A stretch of DNA of 64,000 nt from Candidatus Pseudomonas phytovorans (GTDB lineage: Bacteria; Pseudomonadota; Gammaproteobacteria; Pseudomonadales; Pseudomonadaceae): the NCBI GenBank assembly GCA_029202525.1, contig CP119325.1:695001-759000 (forward strand), in the 5' to 3' direction. The notes beneath the pieces are model-generated. The model ran no database searches and was not told the DNA's origin. It was given only the letters and a program-made list of their open reading frames with translations. A program made the position numbers and the translations under genes. Position 1 is the stretch's first letter, and each line of letters starts with the position of its first letter. Shown piece after piece: positions 51,386 to 59,399 of the stretch.

Positions 51386-52483
51386 ATGAAGAATATGGGC
51401 AAGACGTTGCTGGCCGCAGCCCTGATGGGTGCCATGGCTACTGCTGCACAGGCTGACGACAAGGTGTTGAACGTATACAACTGGTCGGATTACATCGCGC
51501 CGGAGACCATCGCCAAGTTCGAGAAGCAGACCGGTATCAAGGTCAAGTACGACGTCTTCGACAGCAACGAAACCCTCGAAGCCAAGCTGCTGGCAGGCAA
51601 GTCGGGCTACGACATCGTGGTGCCGTCCAACAACTTCCTGGCCAAGCAGATCAAGGCCGGTGTGTACGAGGAACTGGACCGTTCCAAGCTGCCGAACTGG
51701 AAGAACCTCGACCCGGACCTGCTCAAAGCCGTTGGCGATGCCAGCGACAAGGACAACAAGCACGCCTTCCCGTACATGTGGGGCTCCATCGGCATCGGCT
51801 ACAACCCGGAGAAGGTCAAGGCCGCGCTGGGCGTCGACCACATCGACTCGTGGGACGCCGTGTTCAAGCCTGAGAACATCGCCAAGCTCAAGAGCTGCGG
51901 CGTGAGCTTCCTGGATGCCCCGACCGAGATGATCCCGGCCGCGCTGCACTACCTGGGCCTGCCGAGCAACAGCACCAAGAAAGAAGACCTGAAGGCCGCC
52001 GAGGACCTGTTCCTCAAGATCCGTCCTTCGATCACCTACTTCCACTCGTCCAAGTACATTGGCGACATGGCCAACGGCAACATCTGCGTGGCCGTCGGTT
52101 ACTCGGGTGACCTGGAGCAGTCCAAGGCTCGTGCCCACGAAGCCGGCGACAAGGTCAAAGTGGACTACGTCATTCCGAAAGAAGGTGCCGGTACCTTCTA
52201 TGACATGGTCGCCATCCCCAAGGATGCCGAGCATAAAGACGCCGCCTACCAGTTCATGAACTTCCTGATGCAGCCGGAAATCATGGCCGAGATCACCAAC
52301 GCCGTGCGCTTCCCGAACGGCAACCAGGCTGCCACTGCGCTGGTGGACAAAGACATCAGCGGTGACCCGAGCATCTACCCGCCTGCCGAAGTGAAGAAGC
52401 AGCTGTACGCGATCGCCGCGCCAGACGCCTCGATCAATCGTGTGATCACCCGCAGCTGGACCAAGATCAAGTCGGGCAAATAA
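51386..52483 (+). CDS. spuD: Putrescine-type periplasmic binding protein SpuD
   Basis: A 365-residue PotF-family substrate-binding protein with a signal peptide (residues 1-23, ending TAAQADD) and the mature start KVLNVYNWSDYIAPETI. Aromatic ligand-cage residues are visible as YNWSDYI, FPYMWGSIGIGYN and FHSSKYI. In P. aeruginosa SpuD prefers putrescine and SpuE spermidine; the assignment here follows gene order. GGAG lies 9 nt before the ATG. A hairpin follows the stop. Confidence 0.93.
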   Translation: MKNMGKTLLAAALMGAMATAAQADDKVLNVYNWSDYIAPETIAKFEKQTGIKVKYDVFDSNETLEAKLLAGKSGYDIVVPSNNFLAKQIKAGVYEELDRSKLPNWKNLDPDLLKAVGDASDKDNKHAFPYMWGSIGIGYNPEKVKAALGVDHIDSWDAVFKPENIAKLKSCGVSFLDAPTEMIPAALHYLGLPSNSTKKEDLKAAEDLFLKIRPSITYFHSSKYIGDMANGNICVAVGYSGDLEQSKARAHEAGDKVKVDYVIPKEGAGTFYDMVAIPKDAEHKDAAYQFMNFLMQPEIMAEITNAVRFPNGNQAATALVDKDISGDPSIYPPAEVKKQLYAIAAPDASINRVITRSWTKIKSGK

Positions 52484-52498
52484 CCCCGATGCGGCACC

Positions 52499-52524
52499 TC
52501 TGGGCCGGTGTTTTCCGGCCCAGA
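52499..52524 (+). promoter_or_regulatory. Stem-loop after spuD
   Basis: A perfect 10-bp stem TCTGGGCCGG/CCGGCCCAGA with a 6-nt loop, 15 bp past the spuD stop and about 120 bp before spuE. It is well suited to block 3'-exonucleases and keep spuD mRNA abundant relative to downstream genes, as common behind binding-protein genes. Confidence 0.6.
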
Positions 52525-52641
52525 GCCAGTGAAAGGCAATTGATGATTGCGGCATCGAAGCTGCGAAGGTAAGTTGCGCGCCGGTTTTGCGTGTGCGGCA
52601 GCATTGTCGCTATCCAGGCACTGATTGTAAGGAGCACCCAC

Positions 52642-53736
52642 TTGTCTATTTCTGTAATCCGCAAGGCCCTGATGGCTGGTGCGGGCCTGACGCTGGCATG
52701 CAGCGTCCAAGCGGCGCCTACGGTGCACTTCTACAACTGGTCCGACTACATCGGCCCGACCACACTCGTGGACTTCGAGAAAGCCACGGGCATCAAGCCC
52801 GTGCAGGACGTGTTCGACTCCAACGAAACCCTGGAAGGCAAGCTGCTGGCCGGTAATACCGGCTATGACGTGGTCGTGCCGTCCAACCATTTCCTCGGCA
52901 AGCAGATCAAGGCGGGCGCCTTCCAGAAGCTCGACAAGAACCTGCTGCCCAATTATTCCAACCTCGACCCGGCGTTGATGAAGCGCCTGGAAAAGAACGA
53001 TCCGGGCAACCTGTACGCCGTGCCTTACCTCTGGGGTACCAACGGCATCGGTTACAACGTCGACAAGGTGAAGGCCGCGCTGGGCGTGGACACCATCGAC
53101 TCCTGGGCCGTGCTGTTCGAACCCGAGAACATGAAGAAGCTCTCCAAGTGCGGCGTGGCCTTCCTCGACTCGGCGGACGAAATGCTGCCAGCGGTGCTCA
53201 ACTACATGGGCCTGAACCCCAACAGTGCCGACCCTGAGGATTACAAGAAGGCCGAAGCCAAGCTGTTGGCTGTGCGCCCGTACGTGACCTATTTCCACTC
53301 CTCGAAGTACATCACCGACCTGGCCAACGGCGACATCTGCGTCGCGGCAGGCTTCTCGGGTGACATCTTCCAGGCCAAGGCCCGCGCTGAAGAAGCGAAA
53401 AAGGGCGTGAACCTGGCCTACGCCATTCCCAAGGAAGGCGGCAACCTCTGGTTCGACGTACTGGCGATCCCCAAGGACGCCAAGAACGTCAAAGAGGCGC
53501 ATGCCTTCATCAACTATTTGCTGAAGCCTGAGGTTATCGCCCAGGTCAGTGATTACGTCGGTTACGCCAACCCGAACCCCAAGGCTGGCGACCTGATGGA
53601 CCAGGCCGTGAGGACTGACGCTGCGGTTTACCCACCGCAGGAAGTGCTGGACAAGATGTTCGTGAACTCAGAGTTGCCACCCAAGGTGCAACGGCTGATG
53701 ACCCGTAGCTGGACCAAGGTCAAGTCGGGCAAGTAA
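52642..53736 (+). CDS. spuE: Spermidine-type periplasmic binding protein SpuE (TTG start)
   Basis: A 364-residue PotF paralogue of SpuD with a signal peptide (ending SVQAA) and mature start TVHFYNWSDYIGPTTLVDF. The ligand-cage tryptophan corresponding to that of SpuD is also present in PYLWGTNGIGYN. A TTG start at 52642 is chosen because AAGGAG is 7 nt upstream; the next in-frame ATG upstream (52591) lacks a site and would displace the signal peptide. Tandem spuD-spuE duplication is typical of this operon. Confidence 0.92.
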   Translation: MSISVIRKALMAGAGLTLACSVQAAPTVHFYNWSDYIGPTTLVDFEKATGIKPVQDVFDSNETLEGKLLAGNTGYDVVVPSNHFLGKQIKAGAFQKLDKNLLPNYSNLDPALMKRLEKNDPGNLYAVPYLWGTNGIGYNVDKVKAALGVDTIDSWAVLFEPENMKKLSKCGVAFLDSADEMLPAVLNYMGLNPNSADPEDYKKAEAKLLAVRPYVTYFHSSKYITDLANGDICVAAGFSGDIFQAKARAEEAKKGVNLAYAIPKEGGNLWFDVLAIPKDAKNVKEAHAFINYLLKPEVIAQVSDYVGYANPNPKAGDLMDQAVRTDAAVYPPQEVLDKMFVNSELPPKVQRLMTRSWTKVKSGK

Positions 53737-53807
53737 CAAATCCAGACCCGCAGCGCACCTGTAGACCAGGCCGCGCGGGCACAAAAATCTTGTTGGGAGT
53801 TTCACTC

Positions 53808-54950
53808 ATGGCAGTTGCCTCCGGTGCCTATAAAAAAGCCCTCGAGGGTGGCCAGCAACCCAAGCAGGTGCTGGTCAAAATCGACCGGGTCACGAAGAAG
53901 TTCGACGAAACCATAGCCGTGGACGATGTGTCCCTGGAAATCCGCAAGGGCGAGATCTTCGCCCTGCTGGGCGGCTCCGGTTCGGGCAAATCGACCTTGT
54001 TGCGCATGCTGGCCGGCTTCGAGCGCCCTACCGAAGGGCGGATTTTCCTCGATGGCGTCGACATCACCGACATGCCGCCCTACGAGCGGCCGATCAACAT
54101 GATGTTCCAGTCCTACGCGCTGTTCCCGCACATGACCGTGGCGCAGAACATCGCGTTCGGCCTGCAGCAGGACAAGATGCCCAAGGCCGACATCGAGGCC
54201 CGGGTGGCCGAGATGCTCAAGCTGGTGCACATGACCCAGTACGCCAAGCGCAAGCCGCACCAGCTGTCGGGCGGCCAACGCCAACGTGTGGCCCTGGCCC
54301 GCTCGCTGGCCAAGCGCCCCAAGGTGCTGCTGCTCGACGAGCCGATGGGTGCACTGGACAAGAAGCTGCGTTCGCAGATGCAGCTGGAACTGGTGGAAAT
54401 CATCGAGCGCGTGGGCGTGACCTGCGTGATGGTGACCCACGACCAGGAAGAGGCCATGACCATGGCCCAGCGCATCGCCATCATGCATTTGGGCTGGATC
54501 GCCCAGATCGGTTCGCCGGTGGACATCTACGAGACCCCCACCAGCCGCCTGGTGTGCGAGTTCATCGGCAACGTCAACCTGTTCGAAGGTGAAGTGGTCG
54601 ACGACGCCGAAGGCCACGCGATCATTGCCAGCCCGGAACTGGAGCGCAAGATCTACGTCGGCCACGGCATCACCACCTCGGTGGAAGACAAGCACATCAC
54701 CTACGCGTTGCGTCCGGAGAAGATGCTGGTGACTACCCAGCAGCCGACTTGCGAGCACAACTGGTCGCGCGGCAAGGTGCACGACATCGCCTACCTGGGT
54801 GGCCACTCGGTGTTCTACGTGGAGCTGCCGAGCGGCAAGGTCGTCCAGTCGTTTGTCGCCAACGCCGAGCGCCAGGGCACCCGCCCTACCTGGGGCGATG
54901 AAGTGTACGTGTGGTGGGAAGACGACAGCGGCGTGGTACTGCGGTCATGA
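53808..54950 (+). CDS. spuF: Polyamine ABC transporter ATPase SpuF
   Basis: A 380-residue PotA/PotG-type ATPase: an ABC domain with GGSGSGKST Walker A near residue 55, LSGGQRQRVALARSLAKRPKVLLLDEP and the switch histidine in VMVTHDQEEAMT, followed by a TOBE-type regulatory C-terminal domain (residues about 280-380). It powers import by SpuG/SpuH. The start MAVASGAYKKALEGG has GGGAG 9 nt upstream. Its stop overlaps spuG (ATGA). Confidence 0.95.
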   Translation: MAVASGAYKKALEGGQQPKQVLVKIDRVTKKFDETIAVDDVSLEIRKGEIFALLGGSGSGKSTLLRMLAGFERPTEGRIFLDGVDITDMPPYERPINMMFQSYALFPHMTVAQNIAFGLQQDKMPKADIEARVAEMLKLVHMTQYAKRKPHQLSGGQRQRVALARSLAKRPKVLLLDEPMGALDKKLRSQMQLELVEIIERVGVTCVMVTHDQEEAMTMAQRIAIMHLGWIAQIGSPVDIYETPTSRLVCEFIGNVNLFEGEVVDDAEGHAIIASPELERKIYVGHGITTSVEDKHITYALRPEKMLVTTQQPTCEHNWSRGKVHDIAYLGGHSVFYVELPSGKVVQSFVANAERQGTRPTWGDEVYVWWEDDSGVVLRS

Positions 54951-55867
54951 AACTGCGCAAGCTCAAACGAGCCTTCCAGCGCCTGACCCCGAAGGGGCGG
55001 CATGTGGTGATCGGCGTGCCGTTCATCTGGCTGTTCCTGTTCTTCATGCTGCCTTTCTTCATCGTGTTGAAGATCAGCTTCGCCGAAGCCGACGTGGCGA
55101 TCCCGCCGTATACCGAGATCTACAGCTACGTCGAAGACAAGATCCAGCTGGTGCTCAACCTGGCCAACTACGGCCTGTTGACCGAGGATGAGCTGTACCT
55201 GTCTGCCTACCTGGGCTCGCTGAAGATGGCGTTCATCAGCACCGTGTTGTGCCTGCTGATCGGCTTCCCGATGGCCTACGCCATTGCCAACGCCAAGAAA
55301 GAGACCCAGACGGTTTTGCTGTTGCTGATCATGATGCCGACCTGGACCGCGATCCTGATCCGCGTCTACGCCTGGATGGGCATCCTCAGCAACAACGGCC
55401 TGCTCAATGGCTTCCTGTTGTGGACCGGTTTGATCGATCAGCCGCTGCAGATTCTCAACACCAACCTGGCGGTGTACATCGGCGTGGTCTATTCGTACCT
55501 GCCGTTCATGATTTTGCCGCTGTTCGCTAACCTGGTTAAGCACGACCAGAGCCTGCTTGAGGCGTCATCGGACCTGGGTTCCAGCACCTTCAACAGCTTC
55601 TGGAAAATCACCGTGCCGCTGTCGAAGAACGGCATCATCGCCGGCTGCATGCTGGTGTTCATTCCGGTAGTGGGCGAGTTCGTGATTCCTGAACTGCTTG
55701 GCGGCCCGGAAACGCTGATGATCGGTAAGGTGCTGTGGCAAGAGTTCTTCAACAACCGTGACTGGCCGGTAGCCTCTGCGCTTGCGGTGGTGATGCTGGC
55801 GATCCTGATCGTGCCGATCCTGCTGTTCAACCGCAGCCAGGCTAAAGAAATGGAGGGCCGCGCATGA
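54947..55867 (+). CDS. spuG: Polyamine ABC transporter permease SpuG
   Basis: A 306-residue PotB/PotH-type permease with about six membrane helices starting near residue 25. The EAA loop is LLEASSDLGSSTFNSFWKITVPLSKNG. A periplasmic loop follows the first helix (FAEADVAIPPYTEIYSYV). The start overlaps spuF and the end overlaps spuH, each by four bases, ensuring equal synthesis of the pair. Confidence 0.94.
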   Translation: MKLRKLKRAFQRLTPKGRHVVIGVPFIWLFLFFMLPFFIVLKISFAEADVAIPPYTEIYSYVEDKIQLVLNLANYGLLTEDELYLSAYLGSLKMAFISTVLCLLIGFPMAYAIANAKKETQTVLLLLIMMPTWTAILIRVYAWMGILSNNGLLNGFLLWTGLIDQPLQILNTNLAVYIGVVYSYLPFMILPLFANLVKHDQSLLEASSDLGSSTFNSFWKITVPLSKNGIIAGCMLVFIPVVGEFVIPELLGGPETLMIGKVLWQEFFNNRDWPVASALAVVMLAILIVPILLFNRSQAKEMEGRA

Positions 55868-56757
55868 AACGCTTCAGTTTCTCCAAGCTGATGCTGGTGC
55901 TCGGCTTGCTGTTCATCTACCTGCCGATGCTGATCCTGGTGATCTACTCGTTCAACGCCTCCAAGCTGGTGACAGTGTGGGGCGGCTGGTCGATCAAGTG
56001 GTACGTCGGTTTGCTCGACAACACCCAGCTGATGGGTTCGGTGATGCGCTCGCTGGAAATTGCCTGCTACACGGCGGTGGCGGCGGTGGCATTGGGTACC
56101 CTGGCAGCCTTCGTGCTGACCCGGGTCACCCGCTTCAAGGGCCGCACGCTGTTCGGTGGCCTGGTCACCGCGCCGCTGGTAATGCCTGAGGTGATCACCG
56201 GTCTGTCGCTGTTGCTGCTGTTCGTGGCCATGGCGCAGATGATCGGCTGGCCGCAGGAGCGCGGCATCGTCACCATCTGGATCGCCCACACCACGTTCTG
56301 CGCGGCATATGTGGCGGTGGTAGTGTCGGCGCGGTTGCGTGAACTGGACCTGTCGATCGAAGAAGCGGCGATGGACCTGGGTGCCAAGCCTTGGAAGGTG
56401 TTCTTCCTGATCACCATCCCGATGATCGCGCCGTCGCTGGCGGCGGGCGGCATGATGTCGTTCGCGCTGTCGCTGGATGACCTGGTATTGGCCAGCTTCG
56501 TGTCCGGCCCGGGTTCGACCACCTTGCCGATGGAAGTATTCTCGGCGGTGCGGTTGGGCGTGAAGCCTGAGATCAACGCCGTGGCCAGCTTGATCCTGCT
56601 GTCGGTGTCGCTGGTGACCTTCTTTGTCTGGTTCTTCAGCCGCCGTGCCGAAGAGAACCGCCGCCGGGCGATTCAGCAGGCCATCGAAGAAGGGGCTGCA
56701 GCCAATGCTTCGCAGCCGCAGGTGAAGCGCCCTACTCAAGTGGCCGCTTCGGCTTGA
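55864..56757 (+). CDS. spuH: Polyamine ABC transporter permease SpuH
   Basis: A 297-residue PotC/PotI-type permease, the partner of SpuG, with about six helices and the EAA loop IEEAAMDLGAKPWKVFFLITIPMIAPS. The C terminus (residues 260-297) is hydrophilic and longer than in many relatives. It is the last gene of the operon, followed by a hairpin. Confidence 0.94.
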   Translation: MKRFSFSKLMLVLGLLFIYLPMLILVIYSFNASKLVTVWGGWSIKWYVGLLDNTQLMGSVMRSLEIACYTAVAAVALGTLAAFVLTRVTRFKGRTLFGGLVTAPLVMPEVITGLSLLLLFVAMAQMIGWPQERGIVTIWIAHTTFCAAYVAVVVSARLRELDLSIEEAAMDLGAKPWKVFFLITIPMIAPSLAAGGMMSFALSLDDLVLASFVSGPGSTTLPMEVFSAVRLGVKPEINAVASLILLSVSLVTFFVWFFSRRAEENRRRAIQQAIEEGAAANASQPQVKRPTQVAASA

Positions 56758-56766
56758 CCTTGCGGG

Positions 56767-56796
56767 CACCCCACAGGGCTTCGGCTTTGTGGGGTG
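56767..56796 (+). terminator. Stem-loop terminator after spuH
   Basis: A 9-bp stem CACCCCACA/TGTGGGGTG with a small inner GC/TTCG/GC hairpin, 10 bp after the stop. It is followed by TCTGGTCATTT, a moderate T tract. Confidence 0.7.
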
Positions 56797-56875
56797 TCTG
56801 GTCATTTAGTCTCCATGGGCCAGTCTTGCGATAGTGGATGGGCCTCTATGTGCCTGTCACAACATCTTCGGTGCC

Positions 56876-57107
56876 TGTGAGATCGAGCGCCGCCCGCGCG
56901 GCGCTTCGCGGGGCAAGCCCGCTCCCACATCTGTTTCGGTCCAATAATTCCTGAAGCATTGGCGCTCGCCCCCTTGTTTGTACGACGCGGTATCGAGCAA
57001 TGCACCACAGGGTACGCGCGCCAATGTCACAGGCATAACTGGCCAGAAATAGATGTGGGAGCGGGCTTGCCCCGCGAAGCGCCGCGCGGGCGGCGCTCGA
57101 TCTCACA
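56876..57107. repeat. 57-bp perfect inverted repeat with 118-bp spacer (REP-containing)
   Basis: The arm 56876-56932 is the exact reverse complement of 57051-57107. Each arm contains a REP core (GGGAGCGGGCTTGCCCCGCG) joined to a second GC-rich stretch (CGCCGCGCGGGCGGCGCTCG). The spacer has no recognised feature. The 490-bp gap between spuH and the efflux operon thus holds a terminator, this element and a short promoter-sized stretch up to 57246. Confidence 0.93.
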
Positions 57108-57246
57108 AGCGCTGAAAATCTCATGGCATGCGCCTGGACGCCATAACACCCTCCTACCCTTGTCCCCATCAGTGCTGTTTATCCAACCCTGAACTACGCT
57201 CACAGTCGCATCCCACGAATCATTTGCGCGCAAGCAAGGAGCCTGC

Positions 57247-58335
57247 ATGACGTTGATACGTCCGCTGTTGGTCGTTTGCCTGGGGCTGGTGTCCCTGCTG
57301 TCGGGCTGTAGCAAAGAGGAAACCATCGAGCAGCTGCCCCGGGTAGGGGTGTTGCAGGTGGCGCCTACCGATTTCGCCGCCAGGGTGACCCTGACTGGCG
57401 ATGTACAGGCGCGGGTCCAGACCGACCTGTCGTTTCGCGTAGGTGGCAAGATCATTTCCCGCAGCGTCGATGTGGGTGACCATGTCAAAGCCAACCAGGT
57501 GCTGGCACGGCTCGACCCGAAAGACCTGCAGAACAATGTGGACTCCGCCAAGGCCGAAGTCTTCGCCGCCCAGGCCCGCGTGACGCAGACCGCGGCCGCC
57601 TTTGTGCGGCAACAAAAGCTGCTGCCCAAGGGCTACACCAGCCAGAGCGAATACGACTCGGCCGAAGCGTCGCTGCGCAGCAACCAGAGCGCGCTCAAGG
57701 CCGCTCAGGCGCAACTGGCCAACGCCAAGGAGCAGCTCAGCTACACCGCCCTGGTTTCCGAGGCTGACGGCGTCATCACCGCGCGCCAGGCCGAAGTCGG
57801 CCAGGTGGTGCAGGCGACCATGCCGATCTTCAGCCTGGCCAGCGATGGTGACCGCGACGCGGTGTTCAATGTCTACGAATCGCTGCTGGTGGCGCCGCCA
57901 AGCGATGCCGGTGTCATTGTCAGCCTGTTGGACGACCCGAAAATCCAGGCCCAGGGCTTTGTGCGTGAAATCACCCCGACCGTTTCTGCACAGAGCGGTA
58001 CGGTGCAAGTGAAGGTGGGGCTACGCAATGTACCCCCAGGGATGCAACTGGGTGCACCCGTCACCGCCACCACCAATGCCCAGGGCCGGCCCAGCATCGA
58101 ACTGCCATGGTCGGCACTGACCAAGGCCCTGCACGCACCCGCTGTGTGGGTGGTGGGCGAGGGCGACAAGGTGGAACTGCGCAAGGTCGAAGTCAGTCGT
58201 TATCTCACCGGCAAGATCGTCGTCGCCAGCGGCCTGAAAGGCGGCGAAACCGTAGTGGTCAACGGTGGGCAACTGCTGCACCCGGGCATGCAGGTAGAAA
58301 AAATAGATGCCAAGACCGCAGGGGGGCAGCTATGA
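57247..58335 (+). CDS. RND efflux membrane fusion lipoprotein, TriA-like
   Basis: A 362-residue lipoprotein adaptor; lipobox L-L-S-G-C with C21. It shows the first lipoyl half (VQTDLSFRVGGKIISRSVDVGDHV), a coiled-coil hairpin (residues about 90-170), the second lipoyl half (LVSEADGVITARQAEVGQVV) and a beta-barrel and membrane-proximal domain. It is the first of two adaptors in a three-gene operon with an RND pump, the arrangement of triABC in P. aeruginosa, which exports triclosan with OpmH. Function here is by analogy. It overlaps the next gene by four bases. Confidence 0.9.
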   Translation: MTLIRPLLVVCLGLVSLLSGCSKEETIEQLPRVGVLQVAPTDFAARVTLTGDVQARVQTDLSFRVGGKIISRSVDVGDHVKANQVLARLDPKDLQNNVDSAKAEVFAAQARVTQTAAAFVRQQKLLPKGYTSQSEYDSAEASLRSNQSALKAAQAQLANAKEQLSYTALVSEADGVITARQAEVGQVVQATMPIFSLASDGDRDAVFNVYESLLVAPPSDAGVIVSLLDDPKIQAQGFVREITPTVSAQSGTVQVKVGLRNVPPGMQLGAPVTATTNAQGRPSIELPWSALTKALHAPAVWVVGEGDKVELRKVEVSRYLTGKIVVASGLKGGETVVVNGGQLLHPGMQVEKIDAKTAGGQL

Positions 58336-59399
58336 AACGCGCGCTGTTGATGCTCTCTGCCGGGCTGTTGCTGGCCGCCTGCAGTAGCGAGGAAGAAACC
58401 CCCGAGCCGATCCGGCCAGTGTTGTCGGTAAAGGTCGAACCCCAGGTGCAATCGCAGCTCGGGCGTTTTGCCGGCAGTATCCAGGCGCGCTTCGAGAGCA
58501 CCTTGGGCTTCCGTGTTTCGGGGCGTATCGCCCGGCGTTGGCTGGATGTAGGTGCGCAGGTGAAACCCGGTGACACCCTGGCCACGCTTGACCCGACCGA
58601 CCAACAGAACCAGCTGCGCGCCGCCGAAGGCGACCTGGCCAAAGTCCAGGCGCAGTGGATCAACGCCCAGGCTGACGCCCGCCGGCAGCAGCAGCTGTAC
58701 GACCGCGGCGTCGGCGCCCAGGCGCAACTGGACATTGCCCAGACCAACCTGAAAACCACGGGCGCGGCGCTGGAGCAGGCGCGCTCTGCGCTGAGCCAGG
58801 CCCGCGACCAGCTCGACTACAGCACCTTGCGTACCGATCATGCGGCGGTGATTACCGCGTGGCAGGCCGAAGCCGGGCAAACCGTTACCGCTGGCCAGGC
58901 CGTGGTGACGCTGGCCCGCCCGGACGTCAAGGAAGCCGTGATCGACCTGCCCATCGGCCTTGCCGAGCAACTGGGCAAGGGCCTGACCTTCACGGTCGCC
59001 TCGCAGCTCGACCCGACCATCAACAGCACCGCCACCCTGCGCGAGCTGGAGCCGCAGGCCGACGCCACCACGCGTACGCGCCGTGCCCGCCTGACGCTGA
59101 CCAGCACCCCGGCGGCGTTCCACCTGGGCACCGCGATCAGCGTCACCTTGAGCTCCGAAGTCACGCCACGCAGCGAGCTACCCTTGAGTGCCTTGCTTGA
59201 GCGTGACGGCAAAACCCAGGTGTGGGTGATCGACACGCAACAGAAAACCGTGGCCACCCGTGACGTGGCCCTGATCGACCGCACCGCTGACAGTATCGTC
59301 CTGGCCTCCGGTGTACAGCCCGGTGAGCGGGTGGTGACCGCGGGCGTGAACAGCCTCAAGCCTGGCCAGAAGGTCGCCTTCGAAGAGGATGCGCAATGA
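58332..59399 (+). CDS. RND efflux membrane fusion lipoprotein, TriB-like
   Basis: A 355-residue adaptor and paralogue of the preceding product. Lipobox L-A-A-C with C17, lipoyl halves in STLGFRVSGRIARRWLDVGAQVKPGD and TDHAAVITAWQAEAGQTVTAGQ, and a coiled-coil hairpin between. The two adaptors diverge strongly, suggesting that they form a heteromeric collar rather than redundant copies, as proposed for TriA/TriB. Overlap with the pump gene (ATGA) secures stoichiometry. Confidence 0.9.
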   Translation: MKRALLMLSAGLLLAACSSEEETPEPIRPVLSVKVEPQVQSQLGRFAGSIQARFESTLGFRVSGRIARRWLDVGAQVKPGDTLATLDPTDQQNQLRAAEGDLAKVQAQWINAQADARRQQQLYDRGVGAQAQLDIAQTNLKTTGAALEQARSALSQARDQLDYSTLRTDHAAVITAWQAEAGQTVTAGQAVVTLARPDVKEAVIDLPIGLAEQLGKGLTFTVASQLDPTINSTATLRELEPQADATTRTRRARLTLTSTPAAFHLGTAISVTLSSEVTPRSELPLSALLERDGKTQVWVIDTQQKTVATRDVALIDRTADSIVLASGVQPGERVVTAGVNSLKPGQKVAFEEDAQ

